Source: Mycolicibacterium fortuitum subsp. fortuitum
Lineage (GTDB): Bacteria; Actinomycetota; Actinomycetes; Mycobacteriales; Mycobacteriaceae
Direction of reading: 5' to 3'
Assembly (NCBI RefSeq): GCF_022179545.1
Contig: NZ_AP025518.1
Span: 4,216,001 to 4,280,000, forward strand
Length of the DNA stretch: 64,000 nt
The translations under genes were made by a program, and so were the position numbers. The notes below the pieces were generated by a model, which was not told the DNA's origin, did no database searches, and worked only from the letters and a program-made list of their open reading frames with translations. Positions 57,338 to 64,000 of the stretch are shown here, in pieces (the stretch's first letter is position 1; every line of letters starts with the position of its first letter).

Positions 57338-57496
57338 ATGGCTACCGCACGTGGCGCCGATCCGACAGCGATATCAACTGCCGCATTTGTTGCTGCACAC
57401 CGGCCTGTCATGGTGCACACCTGCAGCCGGCTGGGGCGGGTCGCCAATCCCCCGAGTTTCTCGTTGGCGGACTTCCTGCTGTTCCGCCGCCGCTGA
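57338..57496 (+). CDS. Possible small ORF (52 residues), function unknown
   Basis: ATG at 57338 opens a 52-codon frame (MATARGADPTAIST to FSLADFLLFRRR) with GAGAGG about ten bases upstream. It has one Cys, no signal peptide and a basic end. Its stop codon lies inside the first unit of the 26-bp repeat array. Codon bias is weak in its first half, so coding is not certain; a regulatory upstream ORF is another reading. Confidence 0.4.
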   Translation: MATARGADPTAISTAAFVAAHRPVMVHTCSRLGRVANPPSFSLADFLLFRRR

Positions 57497-57556
57497 GCGG
57501 CGAATCAAGCCGGAGCCGCTGAGCGGCGAATCAAGCTAGAGCCGCTGAGCGGCGAG
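57489..57556. repeat. Three tandem copies of a 26-bp unit containing CCGCTGAGCGG
   Basis: Units begin at 57489, 57515 and 57541 (the third is partial, about 16 bases). Each starts GCCGCTGAGCGGCGA, and the first two continue ATCAAGC with one or two differences. Each unit holds the inverted repeat CCGCT-G-AGCGG. Period 26 is not a multiple of three, and each copy brings a TGA, so the array is not coding. Confidence 0.9.
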
Positions 57557-57594
57557 TACCGCAGGGCACGCCACGGCGCACCCTGCGGATCAAC

Positions 57595-57822
57595 TCAACG
57601 TCGCTTGATCCGTCGGACGACGACGACCACCACCAGCACACCTGCACCGGCCAATGACGCTGTCACCGCTGGCTTCTTGATGAAGCCGATCACCGCCGAC
57701 TTGAAATCGTCGGCCAGACGCTGCGGGTTGGCCCGCTCTGCCAGGGAGTCGACAGTCAACGCCAGCTGATCGCGAGCCTGATCGATCTCCCGCTTGATGC
57801 TCTCCGGGTCCCGGTTCGCCAC
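57595..57822 (-). CDS. DUF3618 membrane protein (Rv2520c-like)
   Basis: A 75-residue protein of the DUF3618 family: RDPESIKREIDQARDQLALTVDSLAERANPQRLADD in the first two thirds, then one transmembrane helix (AGAGVLVVVVVV) and a basic end (RRIKRR). The length equals Rv2520c, which also precedes bcp. The function is unknown. GTG at 57822 is chosen for GAGGAG upstream; the ATG at 57867 lacks a site. Confidence 0.9.
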   Translation of the reverse strand: MANRDPESIKREIDQARDQLALTVDSLAERANPQRLADDFKSAVIGFIKKPAVTASLAGAGVLVVVVVVRRIKRR

Positions 57823-57927
57823 TGTTTGCTCCTCCAAGCCGCTCCACGTCGTGCTGCCCTGCCGCACTACCCTAGATCAGCCGGGGCCGTCACGACGGAA
57901 CCGGTCGACAAGAAGGGATATCCACGC

Positions 57928-58401
57928 ATGCCGCCAACCCCGCGCCTCGAGGTGGGAGATGCCGCCCCGGCTTTCAGCCTGCCTGATGCCGACGGCAACG
58001 TCGTCAAGCTGTCCGACTACAAGGGCCGCAAGGTCATCGTGTACTTCTACCCCGCCGCATCGACGCCTGGCTGCACCAAGCAGGCGTGCGATTTCCGTGA
58101 CAGCCTCGCCGAACTCAACGGCGCCGGTCTCGATGTCGTGGGCATCTCCCCCGACAAGCCCGAGAAGCTGGCCAAGTTCCGCGACAAAGAGGGGCTCACC
58201 TTCCCGTTGCTGTCCGATCCGGACCGTGAAGTGTTGACGGCATGGGGTGCGTTCGGCGAAAAGACCATGTACGGCAAGACCGTTCAAGGTGTCATTCGCT
58301 CGACGTTCGTTGTCGACGAGAAGGGCAAGATCGCCGTGGCACAGTACAACGTGCGCGCCACCGGTCACGTCGCCAAGCTGCGTCGCGACCTATCGGTCTG
58401 A
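57928..58401 (+). CDS. bcp: Thiol peroxidase Bcp (bacterioferritin comigratory protein)
   Basis: A 157-residue peroxiredoxin of the Bcp/PrxQ class, the same length as Rv2521. The peroxidatic Cys lies in STPGCTKQACDFRD, with the resolving Cys five residues later. It also has VGDAAPAFSLPDADG and KVIVYFYP. It reduces hydrogen peroxide and lipid hydroperoxides in the cytosol using thioredoxin. ATG at 57928. It overlaps the convergent M20 peptidase gene by 12 bases. Confidence 0.95.
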   Translation: MPPTPRLEVGDAAPAFSLPDADGNVVKLSDYKGRKVIVYFYPAASTPGCTKQACDFRDSLAELNGAGLDVVGISPDKPEKLAKFRDKEGLTFPLLSDPDREVLTAWGAFGEKTMYGKTVQGVIRSTFVVDEKGKIAVAQYNVRATGHVAKLRRDLSV

Positions 58402-59727
58402 TTGCCCCAGCTTCTCCAGCAGCAGCGCTTCGGCCGTCGCCGCCTTCTCCAAAACTCCCAGGTGCAGGCTTTCGTTCACGCTGTGCGCCTGGGTGCCGGG
58501 GTCCTCGACGCCGGTCACCAGAATCGTCGCGTCCGGGAAGGCTTCGGCGAATTCGGCGATGAACGGGATCGAACCGCCCATGCCCATGTCCACCGGGTCG
58601 GTTCCCCAGGCGGTGCGGAACGCGGAACGGGCTGCGTCGTACACCGACCCGGAGGCGTCGATCGCGTAGGGCTGGCCGACGTCGCCCGGGGTAACCGTGA
58701 CCTGGGCGCCCCACGGAACGTGCGCCTCGAGGTGACGGGTCAACGCCTCCAGGTGCGCGTGGGCGTCGCCGCCGGGCGCGACCCGCATGCTGATCTTGGC
58801 GCGGGCGCGTGGGATCAGGGTGTTCGACGACTTGTCGATGGACGTGGTGTCGATACCGATGACGGTGATCGCAGGCTTGGCCCACATACGTTGCACCACT
58901 GAGCCGGAACCAATCTCTGCTACTCCGTCCAGCAGTCCGGATTCATGACGGACCCAGTCCGGTCCACGGTCGACGTCAGCCGCGGTCGCTTCGTGCAGGC
59001 CGGAGATCGCCACGTTGCCGTCGTCGTCGTGCAGGCTTGCCAACAACCGGACCAGCACACTCAGCGCATCGGGCACCACCCCGCCCCACAGCCCAGAGTG
59101 CAAGCCGTGGTCCAGGGTGGCGACCTCGACCACACAATCTGCCAGGCCGCGCAGGGTCACGGTCAGAGCCGGGATCTCGGTGCTCCAGTTGTCGGAGTCG
59201 GCGATGACGATGACGTCGGCGGCCAAAGCCTCTTTGTGGGCAGCCAAGAGCGCCCCCAGCGACGGTGATCCCGATTCCTCCTCGCCTTCGACGAAGACGG
59301 TGACGCCGACCGGGGGCTTGCCGTCGAAAGCCCGGATGGCGGCCAGATGCGTTGCGATACCGGCTTTGTCGTCAGCAGTGCCCCGACCGTAGAGGCGGCC
59401 GTCGCGCTCGGTGGGCTCGAACGGCGCGGAGTCCCACTGGGCTGGATCGCCTTCGGGCTGCACGTCATGGTGGGCGTACAGCAGAACCGTCGGCGCACCC
59501 GCAGGCGGCGGATAGTGCGCGATCACCGCGGGCGCACCGCCTTCACTGACGATCCGGACCTCGGGAAAGCCCGCTTCCGACAACAGCTTTGCGACGGCCT
59601 GGGCGCTGCGGTGAACTTCGTCGCGCCGGGCCGGGTCGGCCCACACCGATTGGATGCGGACCAGATCCTCCAAATCGGACCGGACCGACGGCAACACCTG
59701 CTGGACCCGCTGCACGACATCAGTCAT
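58390..59727 (-). CDS. M20-family dipeptidase/metallopeptidase (Rv2522c-like)
   Basis: A 445-residue zinc-dependent M20 peptidase. LLYAHHDVQPEGD (first His ligand and Asp), GRLYGRGTADDKAGIATHLAAI (bridging Asp) and VTVFVEGEEESGSPSL (catalytic and ligand Glu) come in the N-terminal half. The lid domain is in the middle, and the last His ligand is in DPGTQAHSVNESLHLG. No signal peptide is seen. It probably cleaves dipeptides. ATG at 59727 is used. It is downstream of acpS, separated from it by a palindromic element. Confidence 0.92.
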   Translation of the reverse strand: MTDVVQRVQQVLPSVRSDLEDLVRIQSVWADPARRDEVHRSAQAVAKLLSEAGFPEVRIVSEGGAPAVIAHYPPPAGAPTVLLYAHHDVQPEGDPAQWDSAPFEPTERDGRLYGRGTADDKAGIATHLAAIRAFDGKPPVGVTVFVEGEEESGSPSLGALLAAHKEALAADVIVIADSDNWSTEIPALTVTLRGLADCVVEVATLDHGLHSGLWGGVVPDALSVLVRLLASLHDDDGNVAISGLHEATAADVDRGPDWVRHESGLLDGVAEIGSGSVVQRMWAKPAITVIGIDTTSIDKSSNTLIPRARAKISMRVAPGGDAHAHLEALTRHLEAHVPWGAQVTVTPGDVGQPYAIDASGSVYDAARSAFRTAWGTDPVDMGMGGSIPFIAEFAEAFPDATILVTGVEDPGTQAHSVNESLHLGVLEKAATAEALLLEKLGQSDR

Positions 59728-59757
59728 GGAGACGAGCGTAGTAGGTCCTTCGCCCAC

Positions 59758-59819
59758 CGCGAGCAGACGCAGATGTACCCGACACGCCGTGGCGAACGGT
59801 ACATATGTGTCTGCTCGCG
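59758..59819. repeat. Extragenic palindrome between acpS and the M20 peptidase gene
   Basis: Two 22-base arms (59758-59779 and 59798-59819) are complementary at 20 positions around an 18-base loop. The outer part is CGCGAGCAGAC and its complement, the inner part ATGTACC and GGTACAT. It lies in the 106-base gap of two same-strand genes. No T run follows. It may belong to a dispersed repeat family, or reduce read-through from acpS. Confidence 0.82.
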
Positions 59820-59833
59820 TGGAGAAGTCCGCG

Positions 59834-60226
59834 TTAGAGCTCCTCGATGATCGCCACCGCGGCGGCGGTGTCGGCCTCGTGGGTGAGCGAGACGTGGATG
59901 GTGACGGTCTCCAGGTGCTTGGCGATCTCGCCGGACAGCCGCACCTTGGGCCGACCCCACATGTCGGTGACCACCTCGATATCGCGGTGGATCCCCTCCG
60001 GCAGGGCCGGCCGCTTGGAGAACCGCGAACTCGACCAGGCCTTGATCACCGCTTCCTTCGCCGCCCACCGCGCCGCCAGGTGCCGGGCCGCCGACGAACT
60101 CTTGTCCGCGGCGTCCCGGCGCTCACCTGGCGTAAACGTCTCGGCGAACACGGTTCCCGGCCGATCCACCTGCTCGGCGAAATCAGGTATGGAAACCACA
60201 TCGATGCCTATGCCCATAATCGCCAT
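59834..60226 (-). CDS. acpS: Holo-acyl carrier protein synthase AcpS
   Basis: A 130-residue 4'-phosphopantetheinyl transferase, the same length as Rv2523c. IMGIGIDVVSIPDF carries the metal-binding Asp, ARHLAARWAAKEAVIKAWSS the Glu and Lys of the second signature, and HVSLTHEADTAAAVAIIEE the end. It activates the carrier domain of the FAS-I enzyme encoded just upstream (35 bases away) and other carriers. ATG at 60226. Confidence 0.96.
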   Translation of the reverse strand: MAIMGIGIDVVSIPDFAEQVDRPGTVFAETFTPGERRDAADKSSSAARHLAARWAAKEAVIKAWSSSRFSKRPALPEGIHRDIEVVTDMWGRPKVRLSGEIAKHLETVTIHVSLTHEADTAAAVAIIEEL

Positions 60227-60261
60227 GGAAGCGAACCTAGCTCACGACTCCGGGCACGCAC

Positions 60262-63200
60262 TCACCGCACATAGAGATCGTCGTCACCGAGGCGGGCATC
60301 CGCGTTCAGCAACATCGCGGCTTCCTGACGCTTCTCCGGCACATCGTGGTCGAAGCGACGGTCGGCGGGCTTCTCGTACATCGGACGCCCACCGGCGATC
60401 GCTCCGGCCAGTCGACGCTGACCGGCCAGCGTGCGCTGTTCGGCACGCTTGCGGTACTCGTCGCGCTCGGCCGGATCCAGCGCCGCGATGAACGCCTCCG
60501 GGTGCACCAGGGCAACCAGACCCGACACGTGACCGAAGCCGAGGCTGGTGACCAGACCGGCCTTGAGCGGGAACTTCCCACGCAGGTCGAGAGTCTCGCG
60601 CACCCAGACGAAGTGGCCGGAGGTGGCCAGCTCGTCGTCGACGCAGTCCAGGCTGCGGTTCGGCGGGATGACGCCGTCACGCAGGATCTGGCACAGACCC
60701 ATCATCTGGAACACCGCCGCGCCGCCCTTGGCGTGCCCGGTCAGCGTCTTCTGGCTGACGATGAACAGCGGGTTGCCCGCCGAGCGTCCCATCGAGTCGG
60801 CGAGCCGCTCGTGCAGCTCGGTCTCGTTGGGATCGTTGGCCAGCGTTGAGGTGTCGTGCTTGGAGATCACCGCGATGTCGTCAGCACCGACGCCCAGCTT
60901 GGCCAGCGAGCGGGCCAGCTGCGAATCCTTGCCGCCACGCCCCGCGCCCAGGGCGCCCAGGCCCGGAGCCGGGATCGAGGTGTGCACACCGTCGGCGAAG
61001 CTCTGCGCGTAACCGACGACCGCCAGCACCGGCAGGCCCATCTTCGCAGCGAGGTCGCCGCGGGCCAGCAGGATCGTGCCACCGCCCTGGGCTTCCAGGA
61101 AGCCGAGGCGACGACGGTCGTTGGCACGGGAGAACTTCGAGTCGCTGATGCCCTTGGCGCGCATCATCTCGGTGTCGGCGGTGGCCGCCATGTCACCGAA
61201 GCCGATGATCGCTTCCAGGGTCAGGTCGTCGAAGCCGCCGGCGATCACCAGGTCGGCCTTGCCGAGGCGGATCTTGTCCACACCCTCCTCGACCGAGACG
61301 GCCGCGGTGGCGCAGGCGCCGACCGGGTGGACCATCGCGCCGTAGCCGCCGACGTAGCTCTGCATGACGTGTGCCGCAACAACGTTCGGCAGCACCTCCT
61401 GCAGGATGTCGTTCGGCTTGGCCCGGCCCAGCAGGTTGCCGTGGTACATGGTCTGCATCGAGGTCATGCCGCCCATGCCGGTGCCCTGCGTGGAGGCCAC
61501 CAGGCTCGGGTGCACCCAGCGCATCAGCTCGGTCGGCGTGAAGCCCGAGGACAGGAAGGCATCCACGGTCGCCACGATGTTCCACAGCGCAACCCGGTCG
61601 ATCGAGTTGGCCATGTCCGGGGTGATACCCCACACCGTCGGGTCGAACCCGGTCGGGATCTGCGCGCCGACGGTCCGCGACAGCTTGGTCTTGCGCGGCA
61701 CCCGAATCTCGGTGCCGGCCTTACGGATCACCTGCCAGTCGCTGGAGTCCGGCACCGGCCGGGCCACCGTGTGCTCCGGATCGAAGGACACGAACGCCCG
61801 GGCATCGGCCTCGCTGGACACCACGAAGCTGAAGTCCTTGTCCAGGAACACACTGACCAGCAGCGGCGAGGCGTGATCGGGATCGATCGCGCCGTCATCA
61901 ACAAACTCGCGAATTCCACATCTTTCCACCACGGCGTCGTGGTAGCGCTCCACGATCTCCGACTCGGGAACCAGTTCACCGGTCTGGGTGTCGTACCAGC
62001 CGGCCTTGGGATCGTCTTCCCACTTGACCAGACCGGTGGTCCAGGCCAGCTCCAGCACGCCGGCCGCCGACAGCTCGCCGGAGACCTCCATCTCGAAGCG
62101 CGTGCGCGACGAGCCGTACGGCCCGAGCTCGGCACCACCGACGATCACCACCAGGTCTGCCGGGTCGACATCGAGGTCGGCCCACTCCGGGGCGGGCGCC
62201 GGGTTGTACCCGCGCGGCGGGGACGGCAGTGCCGAAATAACACCCTCGTCCTCATCGTCCTCGGATTCGGCTGCGGCGCTTGCCATGTCCTCACGAGCCT
62301 TGGCGGCCAGCTCAGCCATGTCGATCTTGATGTCACCGAGGCCGCCGGTCAGGTCGGCCTTGATGGGCGCGTTGGCCGCGGCCACCTTGGACTCCACCGT
62401 GCACAGGTTCAGCAGCATGGCTGCCATCTGGTCGGTGCTGTAGGTGGTGACACCGGCCTCCTCGACCGCACTGACGATGGCGTCGTTGTGCCCCATCAGC
62501 CCGGTGCCCTTGGTCCAGCCGATCAGCGCATGCGCCAGGCTGACCCGCTCGGCCCACGATGATTCGGCGCTCCACCGGTTCACCAGCGCATCGAGCGCGG
62601 ACTTGGCTTCGCCGTAGGCACCGTCACCACCGAACATGCCGCGGTTGGGCGAGCCGGGCAGCACCACGTGCAGACGCGAGGCGATGTCACGCTCGGCACC
62701 GATCGTCGACAGCCCGCCGATGAGCCGCTGCACAGCCCACAGCAAGACCTTCATCTCCATCTCGGAGCGTGAACCCGCCTCCGACAGGTCCCCGGCCACG
62801 CGCGGTGCGGCGAACGGGAACAGCAGCGTCGGGGTCTGCGCATCCTTGAGGTGGATCGATTGCGGCCCAAGGCTTTCGATCTGCTCGCTACCGACCCACT
62901 CGACCAGCTTGTCGATGTCGGAGTAGGACGCCATGTTGGCCGGGACCACCCACAGCGTGGCGCCGAAGCGGGCGTTCTCGCGGTACAGCTCCTTGTAGAA
63001 CGCCAACCGGTCGTCGTCCAGACGCGAAGTGGTGGCGATGACGGTGGCGCCACCGTCCAGCAGCTGCCCGACGACCGAGGAGGCGATCGAGCCCTTCGAC
63101 GCACCGGTCACCACAGCGACCTCGCTGGAATACCGACCGGTTCCGGGGTTCTCGGCGCCGGCCGCGATGCGGCCGAAGAGCGAGGCGTGGATGGTACGGC

Positions 63201-64000
63201 CTGCCGCCAGCGCCTTGCCCTGCCACCAGTTCGCCTGCGTGGCAACGACATGTCCGGCGCCCTCGAACCGCTCGGACAGGCGCGGCCAATCGGCGTCGAT
63301 CTCACCCTCGTCGGCCAGCCACAGCTTGACGAGGTCCTCGCGGGCACTGGCCCAGCGGTCGTCGAACACGACTGCCTTCTTGGCGTCGAACGCCGGAGCC
63401 ACCAATCGCGGCCAGTCCGAACCGAGTTCGGTGGTGACCAGGTCGATCAGCTCGGCGTCGGTGGCAGCCTCGGGGGCTCCCACCGGTGCATCGAGCCCGA
63501 GCTGTCCCAGAATGGTGCGCGCGGCCGAGGCCAGCACGCCGTCGGGACCGGTGACCTTCTCGGCGAACTCGTTCAGCGCGGCAGAATCCACCACGCCGCC
63601 GCCACCTGCACCACCGGCCGAGGGCAGGCTGACCGGCACACCCTGCCGGGCACCCACCGCGGCCACGGCGGCATCGATGACCTTGTCGACGTCAGCGGCA
63701 GTCGCCAGCGCACCCGGATGCAGACCACCCAGATCACCGCCGCGAACGCTGCTGCCTTCACGGGTGCCGAGGGCCACCTCGACGGTGACGTGCTTGGCCC
63801 AGCCCGGACCCAGCTCCCAGGTCTTGGTGACGCGCTCGGCGATGTAACCCGGGCGCTTACCCGACGGCCCGAACACCGTGCGCAGCTGATCGTTGATGGC
63901 GTCGGACAGCACCGGGCCGAACGGCTTGTAGGTGCGGGCCAGCTTGCTGACCTGTCCCTTGAGCGCGCCCAGATCCGCTTCGGCGGCACCGTCGATGGCA
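60262..64000 (-). CDS. fas: Type I fatty acid synthase Fas, C-terminal part (5' end outside window)
   Basis: The frame runs through the right edge, leaving the last 1245 residues of a protein of about 3,070. From the edge inward come a linker after the carrier region, then the ketoreductase domain (VVTGASKGSIASSVVGQLLDGG near 270-290 of the visible part). The ketosynthase domain follows, with its nucleophile in VGACATAAVSVEEG and His residues in KHDTSTLANDPNE and LTGHAKGGAAV. This order is that of mycobacterial FAS-I (Rv2524c), which makes C16-C26 acyl-CoAs for mycolic acid synthesis. The downstream acpS supplies its phosphopantetheine arm. Confidence 0.97.
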   Translation of the reverse strand, partial: AIDGAAEADLGALKGQVSKLARTYKPFGPVLSDAINDQLRTVFGPSGKRPGYIAERVTKTWELGPGWAKHVTVEVALGTREGSSVRGGDLGGLHPGALATAADVDKVIDAAVAAVGARQGVPVSLPSAGGAGGGGVVDSAALNEFAEKVTGPDGVLASAARTILGQLGLDAPVGAPEAATDAELIDLVTTELGSDWPRLVAPAFDAKKAVVFDDRWASAREDLVKLWLADEGEIDADWPRLSERFEGAGHVVATQANWWQGKALAAGRTIHASLFGRIAAGAENPGTGRYSSEVAVVTGASKGSIASSVVGQLLDGGATVIATTSRLDDDRLAFYKELYRENARFGATLWVVPANMASYSDIDKLVEWVGSEQIESLGPQSIHLKDAQTPTLLFPFAAPRVAGDLSEAGSRSEMEMKVLLWAVQRLIGGLSTIGAERDIASRLHVVLPGSPNRGMFGGDGAYGEAKSALDALVNRWSAESSWAERVSLAHALIGWTKGTGLMGHNDAIVSAVEEAGVTTYSTDQMAAMLLNLCTVESKVAAANAPIKADLTGGLGDIKIDMAELAAKAREDMASAAAESEDDEDEGVISALPSPPRGYNPAPAPEWADLDVDPADLVVIVGGAELGPYGSSRTRFEMEVSGELSAAGVLELAWTTGLVKWEDDPKAGWYDTQTGELVPESEIVERYHDAVVERCGIREFVDDGAIDPDHASPLLVSVFLDKDFSFVVSSEADARAFVSFDPEHTVARPVPDSSDWQVIRKAGTEIRVPRKTKLSRTVGAQIPTGFDPTVWGITPDMANSIDRVALWNIVATVDAFLSSGFTPTELMRWVHPSLVASTQGTGMGGMTSMQTMYHGNLLGRAKPNDILQEVLPNVVAAHVMQSYVGGYGAMVHPVGACATAAVSVEEGVDKIRLGKADLVIAGGFDDLTLEAIIGFGDMAATADTEMMRAKGISDSKFSRANDRRRLGFLEAQGGGTILLARGDLAAKMGLPVLAVVGYAQSFADGVHTSIPAPGLGALGAGRGGKDSQLARSLAKLGVGADDIAVISKHDTSTLANDPNETELHERLADSMGRSAGNPLFIVSQKTLTGHAKGGAAVFQMMGLCQILRDGVIPPNRSLDCVDDELATSGHFVWVRETLDLRGKFPLKAGLVTSLGFGHVSGLVALVHPEAFIAALDPAERDEYRKRAEQRTLAGQRRLAGAIAGGRPMYEKPADRRFDHDVPEKRQEAAMLLNADARLGDDDLYVR

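Noticed and set aside
60856..62562. 568-codon open frame on the plus strand
   Set aside because: It is antisense to the fas ketosynthase and ketoreductase region, with no recognisable domain.

Overview
The window is high-GC actinobacterial DNA from a Mycobacterium, most likely a rapid-growing Mycolicibacterium-type species. The evidence is two PPE proteins, MspA-family exported proteins, a type I fatty acid synthase, CmrA, LdtB, SigC and AccA1/AccD1, with gene order matching two separate M. tuberculosis H37Rv segments. Positions 1-17447 resemble Rv0096-Rv0103c with sigC (Rv2069) added. Positions 31445-64000 resemble Rv2486 to Rv2524c. Species and synteny statements rest on recognised protein sequences and memory, because no search could be run.

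Copper/isonitrile-lipopeptide region (1-17640). An operon on the minus strand encodes a PPE1-like protein, a non-heme iron isonitrile-forming oxygenase, the FcoT thioesterase, FadD10, a carrier protein, a single-module NRPS with a terminal reductase (nrp), and a small heavy-metal-binding protein. Around it lie a copper-type P1B ATPase (ctpB), a CopD/CtaG-type copper membrane protein, a His/Met-rich DUF5134 membrane protein, a small membrane protein, a PepSY-TM protein and the ECF sigma factor gene sigC. Five transcription units carry the same promoter-like pair, (G/C)GGAAC-N17-CGAC(C/T)A, immediately upstream. I read this as a locally encoded SigC regulon for copper scavenging with an isonitrile lipopeptide chalkophore. 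It is the most interesting system in the window.

Middle region (17639-31440). It holds a methyltransferase, then a catabolic cluster of a CoA-ester lyase, a CaiB-type CoA-transferase and an FMN monooxygenase, divergent from a GntR regulator across a perfect 16-bp palindrome. Cobalamin-independent methionine synthase metE follows, with a cobalamin riboswitch in its leader. Next come a PknH_C-type lipoprotein, an exported protein, tandem MspA-like genes, a proline-rich exported protein ending in a strong intrinsic terminator, two tandem small secreted proteins, and an lspA paralog overlapping a Ser/Thr-rich membrane protein.

Branched-chain acid region (31445-42505). echA14 is convergent with bkdC-bkdB-bkdA, citE, a MaoC-like gene, fadE19, accA1 and accD1. 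These form the leucine/branched-chain keto-acid catabolic set. The TetR repressor bkaR is divergent across a large inverted repeat that is the probable operator.

Envelope and housekeeping region (42502-64000). It contains an S9 peptidase, an MmpS-like protein, an MFS transporter, the mycolate reductase cmrA, a HerA-like ATPase, orn, tRNA-His, and a PPE protein with a His-rich insert behind a Zur-like box. It continues with an SDR, DUF899/SRPBCC genes, ldtB, tRNA-Lys, a small ORF with 26-bp tandem repeats, a DUF3618 protein, bcp, an M20 peptidase, acpS and the C-terminal part of fas, which runs off the right edge.
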